Positions 21,501-35,170 are shown, counted from the stretch's first letter. The stretch is DNA of 64,000 nucleotides from Aulostomus chinensis (GCA_037954235.1 JBBMOA010000001.1:9481001-9545000); one strand, 5' to 3'. The notes: a model not told the origin generated them from the letters alone. Made by a program: numbers and translations.

Positions 21501-24500
21501 ATTAAAAATGATGCTGACAGTGATGTCGTAAGATTTGCTATTGAACTCAAAACGATGCTAACAGTAATGTAGTGATAGTTGCTAATCAACTCAGTGATGC
21601 TTCCAGTAATGTAGTAAGTGTTTCGAAAAACCTCAAAGTGATGCTGACAGTCATGTAGTAGGAGTTGCTACGAACCTCAAAATAATGCGACAGTGATGTC
21701 AGAAGAATTGCTAAAGATCTCAAAATGATGCGACAGTGATTGAGTGAGAATTCCTAATGATCTCAAAATGATGCTAACAGTGATTTAGTAAGAATTGCTA
21801 ATGAACTCAAAATGATGCTAACATTAATGGAGTGAAAGTTGCTAATAAACTCAAACTGATGCTGAGAGTAATGTAGTAATAGTTGCTACAAACCTTTAAA
21901 TAATGCAACAGTAATGTAGTTAGAGTTGCTACGAACATCAAAATAATGCGACAGTGATGTCAGAAGAATTGCTAATGAACTCAAAATGATGCTAAAAGTA
22001 ATGGAGTGAAAGTTTCGAATAACCTCAAAGTGATGCTGACGGTCATGTAGTAAGAGTTGCTACGAACCTCAAAATAATTCGACAGTAATGTAATAAAAGT
22101 TGCTACGAACCTTAAAAAATGCAACAGTAAAGTAGTAAGAGTTGCTTCGAACCTCAAAATAATGCAACAGTGATGTCAGAAGAATTGGTAATGATCTGAA
22201 AATGATGGGACAGTGATGTCGTAAGAATTGCTAATGAACTCAAAATGATGCTAACAGTAATGTAGTGATAGTTGCTAATCAACTCAGTGATGCTTAGAGT
22301 AATGTAGTAAGAGTTGCTACATACATCAAAATAATGCGACAGTGATGTCAGAAGAATTGCTAAAGATCTCAAAATGATGCGACAGTGATTTCGTAAGAAT
22401 TGCTAATGAACTCAAAATGATGCTAACAGTAATGGAGTGAACGGTTCGAATAACCTCAAAGTGATGCTGACAGTCATGTAGTAAGTGTTGCTACGAACCT
22501 CAAAACATTGCGACAGTGATGTCGGAAGAATTGCTAATGAACTCAAAATGATGCTCACGGTAATGTAGTGGTCGTTGCAAAGAAACTCAGTGATGCTTAC
22601 AGTAATGTAGTAAGAGTTTCGAACAACCTCAAAGTGATGCTGACAGTCATGTAGTAAGAGTTGCTACGAACTTTAAAAAATGCAACAGTAAAGTAGAAAG
22701 AGTTGCTTCGAAACTCAAAATAATGAGACAGTGATGTCAGAAGAATTGGTCATGATCTCAAACTGATGGGACAGTGATGTCGTAAGAATTGCTAATGAAT
22801 TCAAAATGATGCTAAAAGTAATGGAGTGAAAGTTTCGAATAACCTCAAAGTGATGCTGACAGTCATGTAGTAAGAGTTGCTACGAACCTAAAAATAATGC
22901 AACAGTGATGCCAGAAGAATTGCAAAAGATCTCAAAATGATGCGACAGTGATTTAGTAAGAATTGCTAATGAACTCAAAATGATGCTAACAGTATGGGAG
23001 TAAACGTTTCGAACATCCTCAAAGTGATGCTGACAGTCATGTACTAAGAGTTGCTACGAACCTCAAAATAATGCGACAGTGATGTCAGAAGAATTGCTAA
23101 TGATCTCAAAATGATGCGACAGTGATGTAGTAAGACTTCCTAATGATCTCAAAATGATGCTACAGTGATTTAGTCAGAATTGCTAATGAACTCAAAATGA
23201 TTCTAACAGTAATGGAGTGAACATTTCGAACAACCTCAAAGTGATGCTGACAGTCATGTGGTTTGAGTTGCGAGTAAATTAAAAATGATGCTGACAGTGA
23301 TGTCGCAAGAATTGCTATTGAACTCAAAACGATGCTAACAGTAATGTAGTAAGTGTTTCGAACAACTTCAAAGTGATGCTGAAAGTCATGTAGTAAGAGT
23401 TGCGACGAACCTCAAAATAATGCGACAGTGATGTCGGAAGAATTGCTAATGATCTCAAAATGATGCTACAGTGATTTAGTAAGAATTGCTAATGAACTCA
23501 AAATGATGCTAACATTATTGGAGTGAAAGTTGCTAATAAACTCAAAGTGATGCTGACAGTAATGTAGTAAGAGTTGCTACGAACCACAAAATAATGCGAC
23601 AGTAATGTAGTAAGAGTTGCTAATGAAATCAAAGTGATGCTGACAGTAATGTAGTGATAGTTGCTAATAAACTCAGTGATGCTAACAGTATTGTAGTAAG
23701 TGTTTGGAACAACCTCAAAGTGATGCTGACAGTAATGTAGTAAGAGTTGCTACGAACCTCAAAATAATGCGACAGTGACGTAAGAAGAATTGCTAATGAT
23801 CTCAAAATGATGCGACAGTGATGTAGTAAGAATTGCTCATGAACTCAAAATGATGCTAACAGTAATGTAGTAAGTGTTTCGAATAACCTCAAAGTGATGC
23901 TAACAGTCATGTAGGAAGAGTTGCTACGAACCTCAAAATAATGCAACAGTGATGTAATAAGAATTGCTAATGAACTCAAAATGATGCTAACAGTAATGGA
24001 GTGAAAGTTTCGAATAACCTCAAAGTGATGCTGAATGTCATGTAGTAAAAGTTGCTATGAACCTCAAAATAATGCGACAGTAATGTAATAAAAGTAGCTA
24101 CGAACCTCAAAATATTGAGACAGTGATGTCGGAATAATTGGTCAACAACTCAAAATGATGCTTAAAGTAATGTAGTGATAGTTGCTAAGAAACTCAGTGA
24201 TGCTTACAGTAATGTAGTAAGAGTTTCGAACAACCTCAAAGTGATGCTGACAGTCATTTAGTAAGAGTTGCTCATGAACTCAATTCAATGCTACAGTGAT
24301 GTCGTGAGAATTGCTCATTAACTCAAAATGATGCTAACAGTAATGTAGTGATAGTTGCTAATCAAGACAATGATGCTTACAGTAATGTAGTAAGTGTTTC
24401 GAATAACCTCAAAGTGATGCTGACAGTCATGTAGTAAGAGTTGCTACGAACCTCAATATAATGCGACAGTGATGTCAGAAGAATTGCTAATGATCTCAAA

Positions 24501-27500
24501 ATGATGCGACAGTGATTTAGTAAGAATTGCGAATGAACTCAAAATGATGCTAACTGTAATGGAGTGAACGTTTCGAATAACCTCAAAGTGATGCTGACAG
24601 TCATGTACTAAGAGTTGCTACGAACCTTAAAATACTGCAACAGTAATATAGTAAGAGTTGCTACGAACATCAAAATATTGCGACAGCTATGTCGGAAGAA
24701 TTGCTAATGATCTCAAAATGATGCAACATTAATGTAGTAAGAATTGCTCATGAACTCAAAATGATGCTAACAGTAATGGAGTGAAACTTTCGAAGAACCT
24801 CAAAGTGATGCTGACAGTCATGTAGTAAGAGTTGCTACGAACCTCAAAATAATGCGACAGTAATGTAGTTAAAGTTGCTACGAACCTCAAAATATTGCGA
24901 CAGTGATGTCGGAAGAATTGCTAATGAACTCAAGATGATGCTAACAGTAATGTAGTGATAGTTGCTAAGAAACTCAGTGATGCTTACAGTAATGTAGTTA
25001 GAGTTTCGAACAACCTCAAAGTGGTGCTGACAGTCATGTAGTAAGAGTTGCTACGAACCTAAAAATAATGCAACAGTGATGCCAGAAGAATTGCAAAAGA
25101 TCTCAAAATGATGCGACAGTGATTTAGTAAGAATTGCTAATGAACTCAAAATGATGCTAACAGTATGGGAGTAAACGTTTCGAACATCCTCAAAGTGATG
25201 CTGACAGTCATGTACTAAGAGTTGCTACGAACCTCAAAATAATGCGACAGTGATGTCAGAAGAATTGCTAATGATCTCAAAATGATGCGACAGTGATGTA
25301 GTAAGACTTCCTAATGATCTCAAAATGATGCTACAGTGATTGAGTCAGAATTGCTAATGAACTCAAAATGATTCTAACAGTAATGGAGTGAACATTTCGA
25401 ACAACCTCAAAGTGATGCTGACAGTCATGTGGTTTGAGTTGCGAGTAAATTAAAAATGATGCTGACAGTGATGTCGCAAGAATTGCTATTGAACTCAAAA
25501 CGATGCTAACAGTAATGTAGTAAGTGTTTCGAACAACTTCAAAGTGATGCTGAAAGTCATGTAGTAAGAGTTGCGACGAACCTCAAAATAATGCGACAGT
25601 GATGTCGGAAGAATTGCTAATGATCTCAAAATGATGCTACAGTGATTTAGTAAGAATTGCTAATGAACTCAAAATGATGCTAACATTATTGGAGTGAAAG
25701 TTGCTAATAAACTCAAAGTGATGCTGACAGTAATGTAGTAAGAGTTGCTACGAACCACAAAATAATGCGACAGTAATGTAGTAAGAGTTGCTAATGAAAT
25801 CAAAGTGATGCTGACAGTAATGTAGTGATAGTTGCTAATAAACTCAGTGATGCTAACAGTATTGTAGTAAGTGTTTGGAACAACCTCAAAGTGATGCTGA
25901 CAGTAATGTAGTAAGAGTTGCTACGAACCTCAAAATAATGCGACAGTGACGTAAGAAGAATTGCTAATGATCTCAAAATGATGCGACAGTGATGTAGTAA
26001 GAATTGCTCATGAACTCAAAATGATGCTAACAGTAATGTAGTAAGTGTTTCGAATAACCTCAAAGTGATGCTAACAGTCATGTAGGAAGAGTTGCTACGA
26101 ACCTCAAAATAATGCAACAGTGATGTAATAAGAATTGCTAATGAACTCAAAATGATGCTAACAGTAATGGAGTGAAAGTTTCGAATAACCTCAAAGTGAT
26201 GCTGAATGTCATGTAGTAAAAGTTGCTATGAACCTCAAAATGATGCGACAGTAATGTAATAAAAGTAGCTACGAACCTCAAAATATTGAGACAGTGATGT
26301 CGGAATAATTGGTCAACAACTCAAAATGATGCTTAAAGTAATGTAGTGATAGTTGCTAAGAAACTCAGTGATGCTTACAGTAATGTAGTAAGAGTTTCGA
26401 ACAACCTCAAAGTGATGCTGACAGTCATTTAGTAAGAGTTGCTCATGAACTCAATTCAATGCTACAGTGATGTCGTGAGAATTGCTCATTAACTCAAAAT
26501 GATGCTAACAGTAATGTAGTGATAGTTGCTAATCAAGACAATGATGCTTACAGTAATGTAGTAAGTGTTTCGAATAACCTCAAAGTGATGCTGACAGTCA
26601 TGTAGTAAGAGTTGCTACGAACCTCAATATAATGCGACAGTGATGTCAGAAGAATTGCTAATGATCTCAAAATGATGCGACAGTGATTTAGTAAGAATTG
26701 CGAATGAACTCAAAATGATGCTAACTGTAATGGAGTGAACGTTTCGAATAACCTCAAAGTGATGCTGACAGTCATGTACTAAGAGTTGCTACGAACCTTA
26801 AAATACTGCAACAGTAATATAGTAAGATTTGCTACGAACATCAAAATATTGCGACAGCTATGTCGGAAGAATTGCTAATGATCTCAAAATGATGCAACAT
26901 TAATGTAGTAAGAATTGCTCATGAACTCAAAATGATGCTAACAGTAATGGAGTGAAACTTTCGAAGAACCTCAAAGTGATGCTGACAGTCATGTAGTAAG
27001 AGTTGCTACGAACCTCAAAATAATGCGACAGTAATGTAGTTAAAGTTGCTACGAACCTCAAAATATTGCGACAGTGATGTCGGAAGAATTGCTAATGAAC
27101 TCAAGATGATGCTAACAGTAATGTAGTGATAGTTGCTAAGAAACTCAGTGATGCTTACAGTAATGTAGTTAGAGTTTCGAACAACCTCAAAGTGGTGCTG
27201 ACAGTCATTTAGAAAGTTGCTAATGAACTCAATTCAATGCTACAGTGCAGTCGTGAGAATTGCTCATAAACTCAAAATCATTCTAACAGTAATGTAGTGA
27301 TAGTTGCTAATAAATTCAAAGTGATGCTGACAGTAATGTAGTAAGAGTTGCTACGAACCTTAAAATAATGCAACAGAAATGTAGTAAGAGTTGCTACGAA
27401 CCTCAAAATATTGCGACAGTGATGTCGGAAGAATTGCTAATGAACTCAAAATGATGCTAACAGTAATGTAGTGATAGTTGCTAATCAACTCATTGATGCT

Positions 27501-27724
27501 TACAGTATTGTAGTAAGTGTTTCGAATAACCTCAAAGTGATGCTGACAGTCATGTAGTAGGAGTTGCTACGAACCTCAAAATAATGCGACAGTGATGTCA
27601 TAAGAATTGGTAATGATCTCAAAATGATGCTAATAGTAATGGAGTGAAAGTTTCGACAGTGGTGTCGGAAGAATTGCTAATGATCTCAAAAGGATGCGAC
27701 AGTGATGTAGTAAGAATTGCTACT
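18592..27724 (+). repeat. 43-44 bp satellite, subfamily A (left block)
   Basis: Tandem monomers of about 43-44 bp share the core CTCAAAATGATGC followed by an ACAGTGATGT-like block. At least four monomer types alternate: GTTGCTACGAACC, GAATTGCTAATGATC, GAATTGCTAATGAAC and AGTTTCGAATAACC starts. They form irregular four- to five-monomer higher-order units of about 175-210 bp. At this length there are roughly 210 monomers. The period is not a multiple of 3, so frames rotate and nothing is coding. Confidence 0.95.
22851..27195 (+). repeat. 2,171 bp tandem duplication inside satellite A
   Basis: About 22,851-25,021 is repeated at about 25,022-27,195 with a constant offset of 2,171 bp (about 50 monomers). 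Only a handful of differences are visible, for example GATTTAGTCAG against GATTGAGTCAG and AGTAAGAGTTG against AGTAAGATTTG. Copy 1 runs into copy 2 at AAGTGGTGCTGACAGTCAT, and the same words end copy 2. Confidence 0.92.
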
Positions 27725-30700
27725 TACTGATGCTACAGTGATGAAATGAGAGTTGCGACTATCCTCAAAATGATGCGACAATGATGTATTGAGAGTTGCT
27801 ACGATCCTCAAAATGATGCTACAGTGATGTGGTGAGAGTTGCTACTAACCTAAGAAATTATACTCACAGTGTTGTGGTGAGAGTATATAGTAATTTCAAA
27901 ATCATGCAAAAGTGATGTCATGAGAGTTGCTTATAACCGAAGAAATGATGCTACAGTGATGTAGGCAGAGTTGGTACGATGCTCAAACTGATGCTTCCAG
28001 TAATGTTGTGAGAGTTGCTACTAACCTCAAAATGATGCTACATTGATGTCATGGGAGATGCTACTAACCTAAGAAATGAAGCTACAGTGATGCAGTGAGA
28101 GTTGATAGTAATTTCAAAATAAAGCTAAAGCGGTGTAATGAGAGTTGATTCTTCCCAAAGAAATGATGCTACAGTGATGTAGTGAGAGTTGCTACGAACC
28201 TCAAAATGATGCTACAGTGATGTAATGAGAGTTCCTACGAATCTCAAAATGATGCCGCAGTAATGTCGCGAGAGTTGCGACTATCCTCAAAATTATGCTA
28301 CAGTGATGTCATGAGAGTTGCTACGATCCTCAAAATGATGCTACAGTGATGTGGTGAGAGTTGCTACGATCCTCAAAATGATGCTACAGTGATGTTATGA
28401 CAGTTGCGAATAACCTAAGAAGTGATGCTACAGTGATGTGGTGAGAGTTGATACTAATTTCAAAATAATGCCAAAGTGGTGTAGTGAGAGTTGCTACGAA
28501 CTGCAAAATGATGCTACAGTGATGTCTTGAGAGTTGCGACTATCCTCAAAATGATGCGACAATGATGTAATGAGAGTTGCTACAAATGTCCAAATGATGC
28601 TTAAGTGATGTCATGAGAGTGGCTACAAACCTAAGACATGATGCGACAGTGATGTAATGAGAGTTGCTACAAATGACCAAATGATGCTAGAGTGATGTTA
28701 TGAGAGTTGCTACAAACCGCAAAATGATGCTACAGTGATGTAATGAGGGTTGCTATTTACCTAAGAAATGATGCTACAGTGATGTGGTGAGAGTTGATAC
28801 TAATTTCAAAATAATGCTAAAGTGGTGTCGTGAGAGTTGCTAAGAACCGCAAAATGATGCTACAGTGATGTAATGAGAGTTGCTACTTACCTAAGAAATG
28901 ATGCTAAAGTGATGTGGTGAGAGTTGCTACGAACCTCAAAATGATGGTACAGTGATGTAATGACAGTTGCTAGGAATCTCAAAATGATGCTCCAGTAATG
29001 TCGTGAGAGTTGCGACAATCCTCAAAATGATGCGACAGTGATGTAATGAGAGTTGCTACAAATGTCCAAATGATGCTTAAGTGATGTAATGAGAGTGGCT
29101 ACAAACCTAAGAAATGATGCTACAGACATGTGCAGAGAGTTGACAGTAATTTCAAAATCATGCTAAAGTGATGTAATGAGAGTTGCTACTTACCTGAGAA
29201 ATGATGCGACAGTGATGTGGTGAGAGTTGCTACGAACCTCAAAATGATGCTACAGTGATGTAATGAGAGTTCCTACGAATCTCAAAATGATGCCGCAGTA
29301 ATGTCGCGAGAGTTGCGACTATCCTCAAAATGATGCTACAGTGATGTAATGAGAGTTGCTACGATCCTCAAAATGATGCTACAGTGATGTGGTGAGAGTT
29401 GCTACGATCCTCAAAATGATGCTACAGTGATGTTATGACAGTTGCGAATAACCTAAGAAGTGATGCTACAGTGATGTGGTGAGAGTTGATACTAATTTCA
29501 AAATAATGCCAAAGTGGTGTAGTGAGAGTTGCTACGAACTGCAAAATGATGCTACAGTGATGTATTGAGAGTTTCTACGATCCTCAAAATGATGCTACAG
29601 TGATGTGGTGAGAGTTGCTACAATCCTCAAAATGATGCTACAGTGATGTTATGACAGTTGCTACTAACCTAAGAAATTATACTCACAGTGTTGTGGTGAG
29701 AGTTGATAGTAATTTCAAATTCATGCTAAAGTGATGTCATGAGAGTTGCTTATAACCGAAGAAATGATGCTACAGTGATGTAGGCAGAGTTGGTACGATG
29801 CTCAAACTGATGCTTCCAGTAATGTTGTGAGAGTTGCTACTAACCTCAAAATGATGCTACAGTGATGTCATGGGAGATGCTACTAACCTAAGAAATGAAG
29901 CTACAGTGATGCAGTGAGAGTTGATAGTAATTTCAAAATAAAGCTAAAGCGGTGTAATGACAGTTGATTCTTCCCTAAGAAATGATGCTACAGTGATGTA
30001 GTGAGAGTTGCTACGAACCGCAAAATGATGCTACAGTGATGTAATGAGGGTTGCTATTTACCTAAGAAATGATGCTACAGTGATGTGGTGAGAGTTGCTA
30101 CTAACCTAAGAAATGATGCGACAGTGATGTAGTGAGAGTTGCTACTAACCTAAGAAATGATGCGACAGTGATGTAATGAGAGTTCCTACGAATCTCAAAA
30201 TGATGCCGCAGTAATGTCGCGAGAGTTGCGACTATCCTCAAAATTATGCTACAGTGATGTAATGAGAGTTGCTACGATCCTCAAAATGATGCGACAGTGA
30301 TGTGGTGAGAGTTGCTACAATCCTCAAAATGATGCTACAGTGATGTTATGACAGTTGCGAATAACCTAAGAAGTGATGCTACAGTGATGTGGTGAGAGTT
30401 GATACTAATTTCAAAATAATGCCAAAGTGGTGTAGTGAGAGTTGCTACGAACTGCAAAATGATGCTACAGTGATGTCTTGAGAGTTGCGACTATCCTCAA
30501 AATGATGCGACAATGATGTAATGAGAGTTGCTACAAATGTCCAAATGATGCTTAAGTGATGTCATGAGAGTGGCTACAAACCTAAGAAATGATGCGACAG
30601 TGATGTAATGAGAGTTGCTACAAATGACCAAATGATGCTAGAGTGATGTAATGAGAGTTGCTACTAACCTTAGAAATGATGCGACAGTGATGTAGTGAGA

Positions 30701-33700
30701 GTTGCTACTAACCTAAGAAATGATGTGACAGTGATGTAGTGAGAGTTGCTACGATGCTCAAAATGATGCTTCCAGTAATGTTGTGAGAGTTGCTTAAAAC
30801 CTCAAAATAATGCTACAGTCATGTCGTGAGAGTTGCGACTATCCTCAAAATGATGCGACAGTGATGTAGTGAGAGTTGCTACGCTCCTCAAAATGATGTT
30901 AAGTGATGTAATGAGAGTTGCGACAAACCTAAGAAGTGATGCTACAGTGATGTGGTGAGAGTTGATACTAATTTCAAAATAATGCTAAAGTGGTGTCGTG
31001 AGAGTTGCTAAGAACCGCAAAATGATGCTACAGTGATGTAATGAGAGTTGCTACTTACCTAAGAAATGATGCTACAGTGATGTGGTGAGAGTTGCTACGA
31101 ACCTCAAAATGATGGTACAGTGATGTAATGACAGTTGCTAGGAATCTCAAAATGATGCTCCAGTAATGTCGTGAGAGTTGCGACTATCCTCAAAATGATG
31201 CGACAGTGATGTAATGAGAGTTGCTACAAATGTCCAAAAGATGCTTAAGTGATGTAATGAGAGTTGCTACAAACCTAAGAAATGATGCTACAGTGATGTG
31301 GTGAGAGTTGATAGTAATTTCAAAATCATGCTAAAGTGATGTAATGAGAGTTGCTACTTACCTTGGAAATGATGGTACAGTGATGTGGTGAGAGTTGTTA
31401 CGAACCTCAAAATGATGCTACAGTGATGTAATGAGAATTGCCACGAATCTCAAAATGATGCTACAGTTATGTCCCGAGAGTTGCGACTATCCTCAAAATG
31501 ATACGACAGTGATGTAGTGAGAGTTGCTACGATCCTCAAAATGATGCGACAGTGATGTGGTGAGAGCTGCTACGATCCTCAAAATGAGGTGGCAGTGATG
31601 TAGTGACAATTGATACTAATCTCAAAATGATGCTAAAATGATGTAATGAGAGTAGCTACAAACCTAAGAAGTGATGCTACAGTGATGTGGTGAGAGTTGA
31701 TAGTAATTTCAAAATAATGCTAAAGCTGTGTAATGAGAGTTGCTACTTCCCTAAGAAATTATGCTACAGTGATGTAGTGAGGTTTGCTACGAACCGCAAA
31801 ATGATGCTACAGTGATGTAATGAGAGTTGCTACGAATCTCAAAATGATGCTAGTGATGTAATGAGATTTGCTACAAACCTAAGAAATGATGCTACAGTAA
31901 TGTCGTGAAAGTTGCGACTGTCCTCAAAATGATGCGACAATGATGTATTGAGAGTTGCTACAATCCTCAAAATGATGCTACAGTGTTGTAGTGAGGTTTG
32001 CTACGAATCGCAAAATGATGCTCGAGTGATGTAACGAGATTTGCTACAAACCTAAGAAATGATGCTACAGTGATGTAATGAGAGTTGCGACTATCCTCAA
32101 AATGATGCGACAATGATGTATTGAGAGTTGCTACGATCCTCAAAATGATGCTACAGTGATGTAATGAGAGTTGCGACTATCCTCAAAATGATGCGACAAT
32201 GATGTATTGAGAGTTGCTACGATCCTCAAAATGATGCTACAGTGATGTGGTGAGAGTTGCTACAATCCTCAAAATGATGCTACAGTGATGTTATGACAGT
32301 TGCTACTAACCTAAGAAATTATACTGACAGTGTTGTGGTGAGAGTTGATAGTAATTTCAAAATCATACTAAAGTGATGTCATGAGAGTTGCTTATAACCG
32401 AAGAAATGATGCTACAGTGATGTAGGCAGAGTTGGTACGATGCTCAAACTGATGCTTCCAGTAATGTTGTGAGAGTTGCTACTAACATCAAAATGATGCT
32501 ACAGTGATGTCATGGGAGATGCTACTAACCTAAGAAATGAAGCTACAGTGATGCAGTGGGAGTTGATCGTAATTTCAAAATAAAGCTAAAGCGGTGTAAT
32601 GAGAGTTGATTCTTCCCTAAGAAATGATGCTACAGTGATGTAGTGAGAGTTTCTACGAACCGCAAAATGATGCTACAGTGATGTAATGAGAGTTCCTACG
32701 AATCTCAAAATGATGCTGCAGTAATGTCGCGAGAGTTGCGACTATCCTCAAAATTATGCTACAGTGATGTAATGAGGATTGCTATTTACCTAAGAAATGA
32801 TGCTACAGTGATGTAATGAGGATTGCTATTTACCTAAGAAATGATGCTACAGTGATGTGGTGAGCGTTGCTACTAACCTAAGAAATGATGCGACAGTGAT
32901 GTAGTGAGAGTTGCTACTAACCTAAGAAATGATGCGACAGTGATGTGGTGAGCGTTGCTACTAACCTAAGAAATGATGTGACAGTGATGTAGTGAGAGTT
33001 GCTACGATGCTCAAAATGATGCTTCCAGTAATGTTGTGAGAGTTGCTTAAAACCTCAAAATAATGCTACAGTCATGTCGTGAGAGTTGCTACGCTCCTCA
33101 AAATGATGTTAAGTGATGTAATGAGAGTTGCGACAAACCTAAGAAGTGATGCTACAGTGATGTGGTGAGAGTTGATACTAATTTCAAAATAATGCTAAAG
33201 TGGTGTCGTGAGAGTTGCTACAAACCGCAAAATGATGCTACAGTGATGTAATGAGAGTTGCTACTTACCTAAGAAATGATGCTACAGTGATGTGGTGAGA
33301 GTTGCGACTATCCTCAAAATGATGGTACAGTGATGTAATGACAGTTGCTAGGAATCTCAAAATGATGCTCCAGTAATGTCGTGAGAGTTGCGACTATCCT
33401 CAAAATGATGCGACAGTGATGTAATGAGAGTTGCTACAAATGTCCAAATGATGCTAAAGTGATGTAATGAGAGTTGCTACTTACCTGAGAAATGATGCGA
33501 CAGTGATGTGGTGAGAGTTGCTACGAACCTCAAAATGATGCTACAGTGATGTAATGAGAGTTCCTACGAATCTCAAAATGATGCCGCAGTGATGTCATGG
33601 GAGTTGCTACTAACCTAAGAAATGATGTTACAGTGATGAAATGAGAGTTGCTACAAATGTCAAAATTATGCTGACAGTGATGTGGTGAGAGTTGCTACGA

Positions 33701-33715
33701 ACCTCAAAATGATGC
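27725..33715 (+). repeat. 43 bp satellite, subfamily B
   Basis: Same monomer length and orientation as subfamily A but a distinct consensus: CCTCAAAATGATGCTACAG, then TGATGTAATGAGAGTTGCTA or TGATGTGGTGAGAG variants, alternating with ACCTAAGAAATGATGC. A block of about 300 bp containing AAATTATACT recurs near 27,842, 29,665 and 32,305. Roughly 139 monomers. It ends at GATGC (33,715) against the gene island. No counterpart is seen in the right block. Confidence 0.93.
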
Positions 33716-34122
33716 AGGGTGACTTTGTGGAAAATCTTGCACTCCCAACACATTCATTCTCACGAATGCAGTGACAGGTCAGAGCCAAGGGAGCCTCCAT
33801 GTCCACAGATGTCCACATGGCAGCTGGACTTCCTTTTTCACTCCTTCCCGTTCCTCCTGGTACTTTTTGGCCACCGTTTGTTTGATGGTCTGAAAATGAC
33901 ACCCAGAGTAAATCAATACATTGAAATTAGAGATGAAATAAACTGGAGATATCAACTACTGCTTTAGATCATTTCCACACAAACCTTTCTGGTTGGCAAA
34001 TATATGAGGCTCAAGGACCTGAACCAGTTCCCTGAACCCTTCCCTCTCAACAGTGCTAAGGGGCTGGCAGTCCTTCAGGATGAAATTCAGCAGAGCCTCA
34101 TCCAGCATCTGCTTCCTGGAAG
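33716..34122 (-). pseudogene. hAT/ZBED-type transposase-like gene fragment
   Basis: Two exon-like pieces on the minus strand. The first, 34,122-33,985, has a pyrimidine-rich acceptor (CCATCCAG) and donor AAAG|GTTTGT, and encodes LNFILKDCQPLSTVEREGF plus VLEP. This is typical of the N-terminal part of hAT transposases and their domesticated ZBED relatives. The second, 33,889-33,716, follows CATTTTCAG and encodes MWTSVDMEAPLALTC, matching the family's D.WTS block. Between them the ancestral frame (KKYQEEREGVKKE) is displaced, so there are at least two frameshifts. The BED finger and the catalytic and dimerisation regions are absent; the satellite begins where the next part should be. It is clearly non-functional as read. 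Confidence 0.7.
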
Positions 34123-34919
34123 CTGGATGGTTAAAGATGAAGGAGAGAAGAAATGAAGAGGAATTAATGATCAATGAAGCAACTGTGAGTCAGTTGGAGA
34201 GTGGCTGTATACCTGAGTTCATCCTGGTGGATCTGGGACTTCATTCTCATGCCTGGCCCCATCATGCCTCAGCACTGAAGAGGTGCTTTTGTTGAGATGA
34301 GACGCTTCTGTCCAACAAATGCGACATTCAACCTGCAGAAAATAACATGAGTACTCAGCTAAAAGTTCCTTTCTTCATGGTGACTGGTGTTTCTTAGTCT
34401 TAGACCACCAGGTTTCCAATGAGGTGTATCGGATACGTTGTTGTGTGCCGCTGAAATCCGTCCAATTCCGGCGTTGTTTCCTCATGAAATATGTTTGCCT
34501 TAAAGCTCATTAAAGTGTTGAACCACAATATCGTTCACCATAACTGAGTCAACTTCAAGATAACCTACTTCTACATTCCAGTCCCGGCTGCTCCTGTTCT
34601 GCTGCAGTCCAGAAAACAACAACCCGATACAATTGGCGCTCCTTCCCACAGCTCCGGCCCGGATCCGCATGGTTCCGCTGACTGACTGTGAGACGCGCTC
34701 CCTCCTGAGTGGCACAGCCCGATGGGGGTCCTTATCTGGCACGGGGGCGTAAAACAGGTGCGACTGGAAAGCCTGGTTTATTCTGAGTCGAGGGAACGCG
34801 TTGCTCTGCAATTCACCGCCAAGCCGCTAGGGGGTGTGGCTTTGTCTTTATTGTTTACGGGGCTCTTGTCGGATTCCTTGGTTTTCTTCCGGTCACAGAC
34901 AACAATTGTTGGCCATTTG
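34123..34919. other. Intron-like spacer and CpG-containing DNA, no gene assigned
   Basis: It lies between the hAT-like piece and the MADF exon on the same strand, so it may be intronic for a former gene. CpG density rises from about 34,430. The 103-codon minus frame at 34,500-34,811 shows no recognised domain. Confidence 0.4.
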
Positions 34920-35006
34920 TCAGTCTTTGTAGTGCCGCGAAGAGGAGTTGTAGAGGTGGTCGTACTTGAGCACCTCCTCGATAATCCTTTCTTCAGCTTG
35001 GTCCAT
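34920..35006 (-). pseudogene. MADF-domain first exon with premature stop
   Basis: From ATG at 35,006 (minus) the frame reads 28 codons including EERIIEEVLKYDHLYN and SSRHYKD, the usual opening of a MADF DNA-binding domain (Adf-1 family). A TGA follows at once, and QMANN, also typical of the family, continues after it before similarity fades. MADF proteins are sequence-specific DNA-binding factors and are often linked to PIF/Harbinger transposons. The TGA and lost downstream domain make this a pseudogene unless the stop is an assembly error. A CpG-rich promoter-like region lies immediately upstream. It could be the first exon of the same former gene as the hAT-like pieces. Confidence 0.55.
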
Positions 35007-35007
35007 T

Positions 35008-35170
35008 TTTTCTTGGAGCCTTCACCACAGAAACTTTGAAAATGGCGGTGTTGTGCTGCGACTGAACCGGAAATAACGTTCTGAGCGGACCAATCGCAGT
35101 CCTCGACGTTGACGTCACCACGCGTCGACGCGATGCGTAAGCAGGATTTTTTGGAGGCGCGTGTCAGGCT
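35008..35170 (-). promoter_or_regulatory. CpG-rich promoter-like region
   Basis: In this interval are ATGGCGG (YY1-like, 35,042), CCGGAAAT (ETS-like, 35,067), CCAAT (35,090) and a perfect CRE TGACGTCA (35,110-35,117), with many CpGs in an otherwise AT-rich domain. This is the composition of housekeeping promoters. Its place just upstream of the MADF ATG suggests it served that gene. Confidence 0.5.

Noticed and set aside
18592..33715. Regularly spaced repeats suggesting a CRISPR-like array
   Set aside because: Monomers are continuous, diverged and have no unique spacers; the context is plainly eukaryotic satellite.
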